Source: JAIBJN01 sp963830885
Lineage (GTDB): Bacteria; Actinomycetota; Thermoleophilia; Gaiellales; Gaiellaceae
DNA length: 64,000 bases
Assembly: GCA_963830885.1 (NCBI GenBank)
Contig: CAWHOA010000024.1
Span: forward strand, 1-64,000
Reading direction: 5' to 3'
Below the pieces are notes generated by a model. It was given only the letters and a program-made list of their open reading frames with translations, made no database searches and was not told the origin of the DNA. Positions 33,923 to 43,075 of this stretch are shown here, one piece after another (positions within the stretch are counted from its first letter, which is position 1; each line of letters begins with the position of its first letter). The position numbers were made by a program, and so were the translations under genes.

Positions 33923-34837
33923 ATGAGACGCAGGGCTTACGGACGCGACCGCGGGCTCTCCACGCGCCTGTTCCTGACGATGTTCCTCCTCGGCGCGCTG
34001 TACGTCGTCTTCTTCGTCGTCCTGGTGAACGTCTTCCAGCTCGGGATCGTGCCGATGGTGCTCCTGCTGGGGGCGCTCGCGTTCTTCCAGTACTACACAT
34101 CCGACAGGATCGCGTTGGCCGCCGCCGGGGCGAAGGTCGTCCAGCCCGACGAGGCGCCCGAGCTGCACGCGATGGTCGACCGGCTGTGCGCCATGTCGGA
34201 TCTTCCGAAGCCGCGCGTTGCGATCATCCCGACCGACGTCCCCAACGCGTTCGCCACCGGCCGCAGCCCCAAGCACTCGGCCGTGGCGGTGACGCAGGGT
34301 CTCTGGAACCGGCTCGAGCCCAAGGAGGTCGAGGGCGTGCTCGCGCACGAGCTCTCGCACATCGCCAACCGCGACGTGGCAGTGATGACGATCGCAAGCT
34401 TCTTCTCGATGCTGGCGGCGTTTCTCATGCGCATGGGACTGTGGACGGGGATGATGGGCGGCGGCCGCAACCGCGACAGCGGCGGTGCGCCGGCGATCCT
34501 GATCATGATCGCCGTCTCGTTGATCACGTACGTGCTCAGCACCATGCTCATCCTCCTGATCTCGCGCTACCGGGAGTTCGCGGCCGACCGCGGCGCCGCG
34601 GTCATCACCGGCGCGCCCGAGAACCTGATGAGTGCGCTGCAGAAGATCGCCAGCGACATGACCCGGATTCCGCAGCGCGACCTCCGCCAGCTGGAGGGCA
34701 TGAACGCGTTCTTCATCATCCCGACGAACGTGAAGCGGACCGCCACCGAGCTCTTCATGACCCACCCGCCGCTCGAGAAGCGCCTCGCCCGCCTGGCCGA
34801 CATCGCGGCCGAGATGGGCCGCCCGATCGCCGCATAG
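33923..34837 (+). CDS. htpX: M48-family membrane zinc protease, HtpX-like
   Basis: 304 residues with two N-terminal transmembrane helices, the zinc motif H142-E-L-S-H146, two further helices (about 155-215) and the downstream ligand Glu in REFAADRGAA. A C-terminal EKRLARLADI tail is typical. HtpX-type proteases degrade damaged membrane proteins under envelope stress. It is followed by a paralogue and by pspAB on the same strand, with pspA-pspAA convergent. Confidence 0.94.
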   Translation: MRRRAYGRDRGLSTRLFLTMFLLGALYVVFFVVLVNVFQLGIVPMVLLLGALAFFQYYTSDRIALAAAGAKVVQPDEAPELHAMVDRLCAMSDLPKPRVAIIPTDVPNAFATGRSPKHSAVAVTQGLWNRLEPKEVEGVLAHELSHIANRDVAVMTIASFFSMLAAFLMRMGLWTGMMGGGRNRDSGGAPAILIMIAVSLITYVLSTMLILLISRYREFAADRGAAVITGAPENLMSALQKIASDMTRIPQRDLRQLEGMNAFFIIPTNVKRTATELFMTHPPLEKRLARLADIAAEMGRPIAA

Positions 34838-34870
34838 GATCTCCCGGCGCCGGGTACCCTCCGGCGCGCA

Positions 34871-35776
34871 GTGGAACGGAGGGATCTCGGCCGAGACATC
34901 GGGTTGTCGGTTCGGATGGCGCTTGCGCTCGTGCCGATCCTCGCCCTGTACCTGCTCGCGCTCCTCCTTGCTCTGACGATCCTCGTGTCGGCGCTCGCGA
35001 GCGGCAGCTGGGGCGCCTTGCTCGGGTGGTTCGTGTTCGCGGTGGGTTTCGTCGTGCTGGCCGTCCTGCACTGGCACCGGGGCGAGGAGCTCGTCCTGCG
35101 AACCGTCCGGGCGAAGCCGCTCGGCCCGGGGGAGGAGCCCGAGCTCCAGGCGCTCGTCGAGCGGGTCGCGGCCGCCGCCGACCTGCCTCCGCCGCGGGTC
35201 GCTCTCATCCGCTCATGGGCGCCGAACGCGCTCGCCGCCGGGCTTCGGCCCGAGGGGACGACGATCGCCGTCACGACCGAGCTCCTGCGCCGCCTCGACG
35301 AGCCGGAGCTCGAGGCCGTCGTGGCCCACGAGCTCGCGCACGTGGCCAACCGTGACGGGCTCGTCATGACGTTCGTCTCCGGCCCGGCGATGCTGGGCTC
35401 GGCGATGTGGAACTCGGGCAATGCCCGCGGCCAGATCGCCTATGTCCTGCTTTACTGGCCGGTGCACGTGATCGGCCTCTTCTTGCTCTGGACCATCTCC
35501 CGCTATCGCGAATACGTGGCCGACCGTGGCTCGGCGACGATCACAGGCGCGCCCGAGCAGCTGATGAGCGCCTTGACGAAGATCTCCGGCCGCGCGGCGC
35601 GCGGGGACCTGCGCGGCGGCGCCGCGGTGAGCGCACTCTGCATCGTTCCCGCGCAGCGAAAGACCAGGCTCGACTTCGTCCGCCGGCTCGAGATCTTCAT
35701 GGATCACCCGCCGGTCGAGAAGCGCCTGCGCGAGCTGAGCGAGATCGCGCGCGACCTTGGGACGGCGCCGAGCTGA
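34871..35776 (+). CDS. second M48-family membrane zinc protease, HtpX-like
   Basis: 301 residues from GTG. Paralogue of the preceding htpX: two N-terminal helices, H153-E-L-A-H157, ISRYREYVADRGSA with the third zinc ligand, and the EKRLRELSEI tail. The stop overlaps the ATG of pspAB (TGATG), indicating translational coupling. Confidence 0.93.
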   Translation: MERRDLGRDIGLSVRMALALVPILALYLLALLLALTILVSALASGSWGALLGWFVFAVGFVVLAVLHWHRGEELVLRTVRAKPLGPGEEPELQALVERVAAAADLPPPRVALIRSWAPNALAAGLRPEGTTIAVTTELLRRLDEPELEAVVAHELAHVANRDGLVMTFVSGPAMLGSAMWNSGNARGQIAYVLLYWPVHVIGLFLLWTISRYREYVADRGSATITGAPEQLMSALTKISGRAARGDLRGGAAVSALCIVPAQRKTRLDFVRRLEIFMDHPPVEKRLRELSEIARDLGTAPS

Positions 35777-36354
35777 TGGGCCTCGGCGACGTCCTCTTCG
35801 GACGCAAGAAGCTCAAGGGTGCCAAGCTCGACCGGCTCTTTGCCCTCTCGACCGCCCAGGTGACGCTCGAGACGGAACTCGGCCTGCTTCCGGCGGGAGC
35901 CGCCGGAGTCGTCTTCAAGTCGCTCTCCGCCGGGGAGTTCATGCGTGCGGAGCAGGAGATCGACGAGCTCCTCGGCGTCGTCGCGCAGACCTCGGGCTCG
36001 GAGGTGCGGCGCCGCCAGGACAGCCTCGGCTACCAGTGGCTCGTCGTGCGCGACCGCGACTTCGAGGACCTCGTCACCGGCGTCCACCTGGTCGCGAGCG
36101 AGCTCGTCGCCCACGGCTTCGGCGAGCAGCTCCTCGCCGCGCTCTTCGCCTTCGAGCGCCGCGACGGCGACCGCCCGACGTACTTGATCTACGGTTTCAA
36201 GCGCGGCGCGTTCTGGCCCTTCGTCCCCACGGGCGAAGGCCAGGAGCGCGACAACGCGGAGGAGCTGCGCCTCCGCAACGAGCTGCAGGGCGAACTGCCC
36301 ATCGAGGAGGACCTGAGCCGTTGGCTCGGCCTCTTCGACGCGCCGCTGGACTAG
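35776..36354 (+). CDS. PspA-associated protein PspAB
   Basis: 192 residues. MGLGDVLFGRKKLKGAKLDRLFALSTAQVTLE, then GLLPAGAAGVVFKSL and GEGQERDNAEELRLRNELQGELPIEEDLSRWLGLF are typical of PspAB, a family found beside htpX or pspA in archaea and actinobacteria. No known catalysis; a role in envelope-stress response is inferred from neighbours. It shares a TGATG junction with the second htpX. Confidence 0.88.
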   Translation: MGLGDVLFGRKKLKGAKLDRLFALSTAQVTLETELGLLPAGAAGVVFKSLSAGEFMRAEQEIDELLGVVAQTSGSEVRRRQDSLGYQWLVVRDRDFEDLVTGVHLVASELVAHGFGEQLLAALFAFERRDGDRPTYLIYGFKRGAFWPFVPTGEGQERDNAEELRLRNELQGELPIEEDLSRWLGLFDAPLD

Positions 36355-36572
36355 GGCCGTTTCGCGAGTCCTCGCCGAAGGAGAACCCCGGCCGAGATGC
36401 CGGCGGCGGTGAATCCCGAGTAGACGAGCGCCAAGTACCAGCCTGGAACGGCCTCGACTTCGGCGGACAATGCGATCCAGACACCGAGTGCGACCGCGGC
36501 GAGCAGAGCCCACCACCGACCCACGAGTGAGCCGACGAGGAAGCCTGCAACGAGCACGAGCACAACGAGCAT
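36351..36572 (-). CDS. small membrane protein
   Basis: 73 residues, two predicted transmembrane segments (VVLVLVAGFLVGSLVGRWWALLAAVALGVWIAL; YLALVYSGFTAAGISAGVLL) and a basic tail. Not recognised as a family. It is convergent with pspAB, sharing the last bases of both stop codons. The local base composition is less GC-biased. The hydrophobic pattern argues for a real protein, but comparative data are lacking. Confidence 0.45.
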   Translation of the reverse strand: MLVVLVLVAGFLVGSLVGRWWALLAAVALGVWIALSAEVEAVPGWYLALVYSGFTAAGISAGVLLRRGLAKRP

Positions 36573-36796
36573 GGTGCGTAGATCGACCCGGCGAAGTCGC
36601 TCCTCAAGCCCGCACTTCAGAACGTCCCCATGCCGAGACCGCGCGGAGAACCAAGCTCGCAGAATTCTGAGGAAGCAGCTCTGCTCCAGCCGGGTGAGGT
36701 CACCGAGCTTCTCGACGACGATTCCGAGCGCCTACGAGCGGGGTTCCACTCGGACTCGCGCAGGCCGAAGCCGGTGAGACGGCCACGCTCGACGAT
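36573..36796. other. intergenic stretch with small open frame
   Basis: No firm gene. An ATG at 36630 opens 56 codons on the plus strand to TAG 36798, with a protein-like acidic centre (LQPGEVTELLDDDSERLRAG), but it collides with the pspAA stop and has no ribosome-binding site. It could be a fragment of a regulator. Confidence 0.25.
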
Positions 36797-37093
36797 CTAG
36801 TTCGTCTGCGCGGGCAGGTCGGGGATCAGGCCCTCGTCTGAGAAGAGGCGCTTCGTCTCCTCCAGCGTCAGGTCGCTCGGCGGGATGACGACGTCTGAGG
36901 CGCTCAGGTCGTCGTCGGCCAGGCGCTCGCCCTGGGCCTGCACGAGGTGCCACATCTCGTCGAGGACGCGGTCGAGCTCGGGCTCGTTGCCGGCGTCCGC
37001 CGCGGCCTGAGCCTGCTCGTCGAGCGCGTTCAGCTGCCCGAGCAGGTCGTCGCTCGCCCGGAACTGCCCTTCGCCCATCAGCCTGACGATCAC
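36797..37093 (-). CDS. PspA-associated protein PspAA
   Basis: 98 residues. MIVRLMGEGQFRASDDLLGQLNALDEQAQAAADAG, then DVVIPPSDLTLEETKRLFSDEGLIP matches the small PspAA family that accompanies PspA. The GTG start overlaps the pspA stop (GTGA). It is thought to modulate PspA assembly or partner interaction; that is family inference. Confidence 0.9.
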   Translation of the reverse strand: MIVRLMGEGQFRASDDLLGQLNALDEQAQAAADAGNEPELDRVLDEMWHLVQAQGERLADDDLSASDVVIPPSDLTLEETKRLFSDEGLIPDLPAQTN

Positions 37094-37836
37094 GGCTTGT
37101 CCTCCAGTTCCTTCTGGGCCCCGCCGGCGGCCAGCTCGCCCTTCAGCTTCGCCAGCTCCTCGTCGACCTGGCTCTGCGCCGAGATCTGCGCGAGCTCGCG
37201 GTCGAGCGACGTCTCACCCGAGGTGAAGTCCTCCAGAGTCCCCGACTCGACGAGCTCGTCGACGGCGGATGCGCGCGCCTGCATCTGCTCGGTCTTGTCC
37301 TGCGCGCGCTGGATAGCGAGACCCGTATCGGCCATTTCCTCGCCGATCCCCGTCGCGGCCTCGCCGATCTTCACCTGCGCCTCTGCGGCCGAGTACTGCG
37401 CCTTGATGACCTCCTTCTCGCTGCGGAAGGCCTCCACCTTGGCCGAGAGCCGTTTCTCGTTGGCGATCAGCTTCTCCTGCTGCGCTTCGAGGCCGGCGAT
37501 CTGGGTGTCGAGCCCCTGGAGCTGCTGCTGGGCGACCGTCTTGCGCTCGAGCGCGGCGCGGGCGAGGTCCTCGCGGTCGGCGGCGAGCGCCTTGCGCGCC
37601 TGGTCGTCGAGCTTGGGGAGCTCCTGCTCGAGTTTCTGCGTCTGCAGCTCGAGGCGCTTCTTCGCGGTGACGACGTCGGCGACGCCGCGCTTGACGTCCT
37701 GCAGCATCTCGAGCTGCTTCTCGTACGAGTAGTCGAGCGTCACCGACGGGTCCTCGGCTCGGTCGAGCAGCTTCGAGATCCACGCCTTGACGACGTTCGA
37801 GGTTCGGCTCATCAGGCCGGCCATAGTGCGGATCAA
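37090..37836 (-). CDS. pspA: phage shock protein A (PspA/IM30 family)
   Basis: 248 residues (or 244 from MAGLMSRTSN). The long alpha-helical hairpin of PspA is clear: WISKLLDRAEDPSVTLDYSYEKQLEMLQDVKRGVADVVTAKKRLELQ and the coiled coil through residue about 190. It is an ESCRT-III-like membrane-binding scaffold that repairs the cytoplasmic membrane. It is coupled to pspAA, and convergent with htpX-htpX-pspAB across about 450 nt. Confidence 0.94.
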   Translation of the reverse strand: MIRTMAGLMSRTSNVVKAWISKLLDRAEDPSVTLDYSYEKQLEMLQDVKRGVADVVTAKKRLELQTQKLEQELPKLDDQARKALAADREDLARAALERKTVAQQQLQGLDTQIAGLEAQQEKLIANEKRLSAKVEAFRSEKEVIKAQYSAAEAQVKIGEAATGIGEEMADTGLAIQRAQDKTEQMQARASAVDELVESGTLEDFTSGETSLDRELAQISAQSQVDEELAKLKGELAAGGAQKELEDKP

Positions 37837-37965
37837 CCTCCCGGTCCGGGTGCGCCCGCCATGCTACCGCCCAGCGATACTCTCCCTCGCGCTCGCCCTG
37901 CTGTACTTCGGCCTTGCGGTTCGCCACGACTCGGAGGAGCCCTTCGCTGGCATGCTTCCCGCCCC

Positions 37966-38685
37966 ATGATCGTCGAGCGCAGCATTGACCCGCGGTGGCT
38001 CTCGAACGCCTACCTGGTCGCCGACCGGTCCGGCGGCACGGCGGTCTTCATCGACTCGGGGGCGCCCGTCGAGCCGCTGCTCGCCGCGGTCGACCGGCTC
38101 GAGGTGCATCCCACGTACCTGCTGACGACGCACGCTCACGCCGACCACGTGGTCAACCACGCGCTGCTCGAGGACCGCTTCGGGCTCCGGATCCTCGCCT
38201 CGCCGGAGGAGGAGGTCGAGGGCGCCGAGCCGCTGGGCCACGGCGAGGTGGTGGAGGCCGGCGACCTGCGCATCGAGGCCCTCCGTACGCCGGGGCACAC
38301 GCGCGGGATGCTCTCCTTCGTCGTGGACGACGAGGCCGTCTTCACCGGCGACACGCTCTTCACGGGCTCGGTCGGCGGCACCCAGGACGCCTTCGACGAC
38401 CTCCGCCGCTCGGTCATGGACGTGCTCATGGGCCTCCCGCACGAGCTGACCGCGTATCCGGGTCACAGCGAGGAGACGACGATCGGCAGGGAGTGGGACG
38501 AGAACCCGTTCGTCCGCGCGTGGCGCGGCGTCGAGGCGGAAGGCGAGGAGCGCTGCTACGTCGGCGGCTCCGAGGCGACGCTCGTCGTCTGGAGCAACGA
38601 CTACGACGGCAGCGGCAAGGGCTGGGTGCGCCTCCAGGACGGCCGCGACGTGATCATCGGCGGCTCCCGCATCGACCGGCGCTGA
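37966..38685 (+). CDS. MBL-fold metallohydrolase (glyoxalase II-like)
   Basis: 239 residues. The metallo-beta-lactamase zinc motif THAHADHVVNH (HxHxDH) at about residue 50, LRTPGHTRGMLSF with the third His, the bridging Asp in FTGDTLFTGSVGG, and the final His in YPGHSEETTIG. A C-terminal ~45-residue extension follows (ATLVVWSNDYDG). Likely a thioester or persulfide hydrolase. The ATG start precedes the conserved SNAYLVADRSGG strand. The methyltransferase gene follows after 2 nt. Confidence 0.9.
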   Translation: MIVERSIDPRWLSNAYLVADRSGGTAVFIDSGAPVEPLLAAVDRLEVHPTYLLTTHAHADHVVNHALLEDRFGLRILASPEEEVEGAEPLGHGEVVEAGDLRIEALRTPGHTRGMLSFVVDDEAVFTGDTLFTGSVGGTQDAFDDLRRSVMDVLMGLPHELTAYPGHSEETTIGREWDENPFVRAWRGVEAEGEERCYVGGSEATLVVWSNDYDGSGKGWVRLQDGRDVIIGGSRIDRR

Positions 38686-38687
38686 CG

Positions 38688-39326
38688 ATGGTCTTCATCG
38701 CATCCGACGAGATCGAGCGCTACGCCGAGGCCCACACGACGCAACCCTCCGAGCTGCTCCTGCGCCTTGCGGAGGAAACGCGCGCCGAGCTCCGCTCGCC
38801 GTCGATGCTCTCCGGGGCCGTCGCCGGCCGGCTGCTCGAGCTGCTGGTCTTCGCCCTCCGGCCCGAGCGCGTGCTCGAGCTCGGCACCTACAGCGGCTAC
38901 TCGTCGATCTCGATGGCGTCGGCCCTGCCCCCGGGCGGTCACATCGACACCTGTGAGCTGGACGAGACCCACGCGGCGGTCGCTCGGCGCTACCTCGACG
39001 AGGCGGGTCTCGGCGACCGGGTCACGATCCACCTCGGCCCGGCGCTCGAGACCATCGCCCGGCTCGAGGGCGAGTTCGACGTGATCTTCATCGACGCCGA
39101 CAAGGTGAGCTACCCGGCGTACTACGAGGCGCTCGTGCCTCGGCTCTCCGAGCGCGGGATCATGGTGCTCGACAACACGCTCTGGTCGGGCCGCGTGGCC
39201 GAGCCCGACGACTCGGAGGAGACGCGGATGTTCGTCGAGCTGAACGACCGCATCGCCTCCGACGCGCGCGTGGTCGCGGTCGTGCTGACCGTGCGGGACG
39301 GCATCACGTTGCTCCGTCGCGCCTGA
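38688..39326 (+). CDS. class I SAM-dependent O-methyltransferase
   Basis: 212 residues. RVLELGTYSGYSSISMASALPPGG is the SAM-binding motif of the Methyltransf_3 (catechol/caffeoyl-CoA) group; FDVIFIDADKVSYPAYYEAL and MVLDNTLWSGRVAEP supply the metal-binding Asp residues. It probably methylates a vicinal-dihydroxy aromatic; substrate unknown. Two bases after the metallohydrolase stop, so the two are co-transcribed. Confidence 0.92.
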   Translation: MVFIASDEIERYAEAHTTQPSELLLRLAEETRAELRSPSMLSGAVAGRLLELLVFALRPERVLELGTYSGYSSISMASALPPGGHIDTCELDETHAAVARRYLDEAGLGDRVTIHLGPALETIARLEGEFDVIFIDADKVSYPAYYEALVPRLSERGIMVLDNTLWSGRVAEPDDSEETRMFVELNDRIASDARVVAVVLTVRDGITLLRRA

Positions 39327-39431
39327 GCGCGGGTTGATTCCTCGCGCTGCGTTCGTTACCGTGGCCAGGAGTTCTTGTAACGCCTGCGACGATCGCGGAG
39401 GGCCTCGTCGCTCAACGGCGCTCAGCGAGGC

Positions 39432-40265
39432 ATGCCGATGCGAGCAGAAGGATGGCGCAAGGTCGCGTCCGCCACGTGGCGGGGGCCGCTCGACCCGCAG
39501 ATCTACGGCGACCTCGAGATCGACGCGACCGGACTGCTCGCGTTCGTCGAGGAGGCCAGGGCGGCCACCGACGTCCACCTCACCGTCACGCACCTCGTCG
39601 GCCGCGCGCTCGCGCACGCCCTCGCCGAGAACCCGGACCTGAACGTCCGCAAGCGCGGCGGCAAGTTCATCCCGCGAGACGACGTCTCGATCTTCTTCGT
39701 CGTCGCGGTTGACGGCGGCAAGGATCTCTCGGGTGTCAAGGTGCGGCAGGCCGACCGCAAGTCCGCGGTCGACATCGCTCGGGAGCTGACGGAACGGGCG
39801 GGTCGCATCCGCACCGGGGAGGACGCCGGCTTCGGCGGCTCCAAGACCGTGCTCAAGCGGACGCCGCTGCCGGTCCTACGGCCCGTTCTGAGCCTGGCGA
39901 CGTGGCTGACGTCAGCCGTCGGGCTCGACCTGCGCCGGCTCGGCCTGCGCGCCGAGCCGTTCGGGAGCGCGCTCGTCACGTCCGTGGGCATGTTCGGCGT
40001 GCAGCACGCGTACGCGCCGCTGTCGCCGTTCTATCGCGTCCCCTTCCTCGCGCTCGTCTCCGAGGTGGCGCCGAAGCCCGTCGTGGTGGACGGCGAGGTC
40101 GTCGCCCGGCCGGTGCTGACGGTCTCGGCCACGATGGACCACCGCTACCTGGACGGCGCGCACGCCGCCCGGCTGGCGCGCAGCGTGCGCGGCTACCTCG
40201 AGGACCCGCGGGCGTTCGAGCCGCCGCTGCCGAGGCAGCCCCTCACCGCTGGAGTGGACGCATGA
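39432..40265 (+). CDS. 2-oxoacid dehydrogenase acyltransferase-like protein (catalytic domain only)
   Basis: 277 residues corresponding to the E2 catalytic domain, without lipoyl or peripheral-subunit-binding domains. The active-site motif is present as DH237RYLD241G near the C-terminus (HxxxDG). Because there is no lipoyl domain it is unlikely to be a standard E2 core; a CoA-dependent acyl transfer in lipid metabolism is possible. Its stop overlaps the start of an acyl-CoA ligase gene (ATGA), which supports a linked acyl-CoA pathway. Confidence 0.85.
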   Translation: MPMRAEGWRKVASATWRGPLDPQIYGDLEIDATGLLAFVEEARAATDVHLTVTHLVGRALAHALAENPDLNVRKRGGKFIPRDDVSIFFVVAVDGGKDLSGVKVRQADRKSAVDIARELTERAGRIRTGEDAGFGGSKTVLKRTPLPVLRPVLSLATWLTSAVGLDLRRLGLRAEPFGSALVTSVGMFGVQHAYAPLSPFYRVPFLALVSEVAPKPVVVDGEVVARPVLTVSATMDHRYLDGAHAARLARSVRGYLEDPRAFEPPLPRQPLTAGVDA

Positions 40266-41974
40266 GCCCGGTGACCGCCGCCGAGCGTCCCTGGCTGCGG
40301 TTCTACGGCGACGTCCCGGAGACCCTGGAGTACCCGGAGGTCACGCTCTACGAGGCGCTCATGACGTCCGTTCGCCGGACGCCGGACGCGGTCGCCTACG
40401 ACTTCTTCGGCACGACGGCGACCTACCGAGAGCTCGGCGAGGAGGTCGACCGCTTCGCGGACGCTCTCGCCTCGCTCGGCCTCGGCCCGGGCGACCGCAT
40501 GACGATCTCCATGCCGACGTGCCCGCAGGGCGTGATCGCGTTCTACGCGGCGATCAAGCTGGGCGCTGTCGCCTCGATGATCCATCCGCTCTCGACTCCC
40601 GGGGAGATCGAGGGCTTCCTCAACCGCAGCGGCTCGCGGGTAGCGCTCGGACTCGACGCCTTCTACCGCAGCTTCGGGGACATCGAGGGGCAGACGCCGC
40701 TCGAGGCGCTGATCCTCACGCGCATCGGGGACTACCTGTCGCCCGTGAAACGCGCCGGTTTCTGGCTGAAGAAGGGGCGGAAGATCGAGAAGGTGCCGCC
40801 CGACCCGCGCGTCCGCTGGTGGTCGGACCTGATGAAGGAGTCGCACCCGTCGGCACCGGCGGCGCAGGCCGGAGTGCACGAGCCGGCGGCGATTCTCTAC
40901 TCAGGCGGGACGACTGGGACGCCCAAGGGCATCCTGCTCTCGCACTGGAACTTCGTCACCGAGGGGCTGCAGGTGCGCGCCTGGATCGGGCTGGGCCCGC
41001 AGGACACGATCCTGGCGGCGCTGCCGATCTTCCACGGCTTCGGGCTCGCGGCGCTCGTCAACGCCGGGCTCCTGAGCGGTTGCCGCCTGCTGCTCGTCCC
41101 TACCTTCACGCCGGAGACGACCGCCGAGCTGATGCGGACGAAGCGGCCGACCCTGATCGCGGGCGTGCCAACGCTCTACGAGGCGCTCGTGCGCGACCCG
41201 GCCCTCCGCAAGGCCGACCTGTCGTCGCTCCGCGCCGCCTTCTCCGGCGCCGACTCGCTGCCGGAGCCGGTTCGCCTCGGCTTCGAGGCGCTGGTCGCGG
41301 AGCGGGGAGGGCGAGTCAAGCTGTTGGAGGGCTACGGGCTGACCGAGGCCGTGACCGGCATCGTCGGCATGCCCATCAACGAGTCACGACCCGGGAGCAT
41401 CGGGGTTCCCTTCCCGGACACGCTCGTCGCCATCTTCCGCCCGGGCGAGCTCGAGGAGGCGCCCGTCGGCGAGGAGGGGGAGATCTGCGTCTCCGGGCCG
41501 GCAGTGATGCTCGGCTACCTCGACGACCCCGGCGCCACCGCTGCCGCGCTACAGGCGCACCCCGACGGTCGAACGTGGCTGCACACGGGCGACATCGGCC
41601 GGATGGACGAGGACGGGTTCTTCTTCTTCACCTCCCGGCTCAAGCGGATGATCAAGTCGTCGGGGTTCAACGTCTTCCCGTCGCAGGTCGAGGCCACGCT
41701 GCACGAGCACCCGTCGGTCGCCGAGGTCTGCGTCGTCGGCATCCCGGACGCCTCGCAGGGCGAGCGGGTCGTCGCCGTGGTCGTGCCGGCGGGCGGAGCC
41801 GCCGCGGGGGACGAGCTGGCGGCGGAGCTGATCGGCCACTGCCGCGGCAAGCTGATCAAGTGGTCGTGCCCGCGCGACGTCGACTTCGTCGGCGAGCTTC
41901 CGAAGACGCGGGTCGGGAAGATCGACTTCACGACGCTCACGCGCGAGGCGACCGACCGGCGTGGGCTCGAGTGA
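40262..41974 (+). CDS. acyl-CoA synthetase / AMP-dependent ligase
   Basis: 570 residues of the ANL superfamily: phosphate-binding loop YSGGTTGTPKG at about 213, EGYGLTEA, the TGDIGRMDEDGFFFFTSRLKRMIKSSGFNVFP hinge, and a C-terminal domain with the catalytic Lys in KTRVGKIDF. It activates a carboxylic acid, probably fatty, through an acyl-AMP. The start codon overlaps the acyltransferase stop. Confidence 0.93.
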   Translation: MSPVTAAERPWLRFYGDVPETLEYPEVTLYEALMTSVRRTPDAVAYDFFGTTATYRELGEEVDRFADALASLGLGPGDRMTISMPTCPQGVIAFYAAIKLGAVASMIHPLSTPGEIEGFLNRSGSRVALGLDAFYRSFGDIEGQTPLEALILTRIGDYLSPVKRAGFWLKKGRKIEKVPPDPRVRWWSDLMKESHPSAPAAQAGVHEPAAILYSGGTTGTPKGILLSHWNFVTEGLQVRAWIGLGPQDTILAALPIFHGFGLAALVNAGLLSGCRLLLVPTFTPETTAELMRTKRPTLIAGVPTLYEALVRDPALRKADLSSLRAAFSGADSLPEPVRLGFEALVAERGGRVKLLEGYGLTEAVTGIVGMPINESRPGSIGVPFPDTLVAIFRPGELEEAPVGEEGEICVSGPAVMLGYLDDPGATAAALQAHPDGRTWLHTGDIGRMDEDGFFFFTSRLKRMIKSSGFNVFPSQVEATLHEHPSVAEVCVVGIPDASQGERVVAVVVPAGGAAAGDELAAELIGHCRGKLIKWSCPRDVDFVGELPKTRVGKIDFTTLTREATDRRGLE

Positions 41975-42141
41975 TAACCCGTCTCAAAATGAAGCCTTGT
42001 GCCGCCGGGGCGCGCTGCTCGCCCCGAAGACTGCGTCCTCGGTCGCGCCCGTAGCCTCCGGCTACGAACGCTCCCTGCGTCCTTGTTTCGGAACGACCAT
42101 CGCACCCCGACGGCGAAGCGTCATTCCGAAACGGGTTCTCA
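41972..42141. repeat. 170-bp inverted-repeat element between convergent genes
   Basis: The left end (41972-41992) and the reverse complement of the right end (42121-42141) agree at 17 of 21 positions: TGA[T/G]AACCCGT[C/T]TC, then AATGA. Each end contains the TGA stop of the flanking convergent gene. Inside are a second inverted pair (GTTTCGGAA/TTCCGAAAC) and a central hairpin CGTAGCC-TCC-GGCTACG. It may act as a bidirectional terminator or be a small non-autonomous palindromic element. No coding signal. Confidence 0.55.
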
Positions 42142-43075
42142 GGGTAGGACGGCGGCCTTCAGCAGGTCCGGCGGCGGGTCGGTGAAGAGCACGGCCACCT
42201 GCTCCAGCCCGACCCGGTGGGTCACGAGGCGCTCCCACGGGTAAGCGCCGCTGGCGAGGAAGGCGAGCGCCGCGCGGACGTGGCGCGGCGTGTGGTGGAA
42301 GGCTCCGCGGAGCGTCAGCTCCTCGTAGTGCAGCCGGAAGGTGTCCACGGCGACCTCGCGGCCGCCGAAGAAGACGACCGTCCCGCCAGGGCGCACGAGC
42401 TCGAGCGCGTCGTGCCAGGCTTCGGCCGAGCCGACCGCCTCGATCACGACGTCGGCCCCGGCGCCCTCGCCGGGCTCGGCGCCGAACTCGCGGGCGAGCT
42501 CGCGCCGTTCCGGGCGGCCGCCGACCGAGACGACGTGCGCGCCTGCGTCGCGCGCCGCGGCGCACAGCATCAGCCCGATCGGCCCCGGGCCGAGCACGGC
42601 GACGGTCTCGCCGCCCTGGATCCCCGCGCGCTCGACGCCGCGCAGGCAGCAGGCGAGCGGCTCGACCATGGCGGCGACCTCGGGAGCGAGCCCCTGCGGG
42701 ACGGGCAGAAGGTTGCGCTGGGCGATGCGGGCAGGCACGAGCAGGAGCTCGGCATACGCGCCGTTGAGGAACGGCTGCAGGTTCTCGCAGAGCGTCTCCT
42801 CGCCGCGGGCGCACGGCGAGGCACTCCCCGCACGGCGCCGAGTTGGCTGCCACCACCCGCCGTCCGGTGGCGACGTCGGTCCCGCAGAACTCGTGCCCGA
42901 ACGGGCTGGGCAGATCCGCCAGTAGGAGCGGGTGGCCGCGGCGGAACGCCTTCGCGTCGGTGCCGTCGGTCAGCGCGACCTCGACCTGGACGAGCACGTC
43001 GCCGGGCCCCGGCTCGGGCTCCGGCACCTCCTCCACCCGCAGGTCGCCGGGGCCGTGGTAGCGGAGGGCCCTCAC
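42139..43075 (-). CDS. zinc-dependent medium-chain dehydrogenase (frameshifted)
   Basis: About 311 residues after removing one extra base near 42818. The N-terminal part (VRALRYHGPGDLRVEEVPEPEPGPGDVLV, FGHEFCGTDV, CGECLA) joins a C-terminal NAD-binding half (ETVAVLGPGPIGLMLCAAARDAGAHVVSV). The structural-zinc cysteines are CGECLAC, then ETLCENL across the frame break. The usual catalytic Cys region reads ALTDGTDAKAF, lacking Cys. The GTG start overlaps the preceding dehydrogenase stop (GTGA). Substrate unknown, sorbitol/threonine-dehydrogenase-like. Confidence 0.82.

Noticed and set aside
32614..35355. 913-codon plus-strand frame
   Set aside because: Shadow frame crossing three real genes, composed mostly of Arg, Ala, Gly and Pro.
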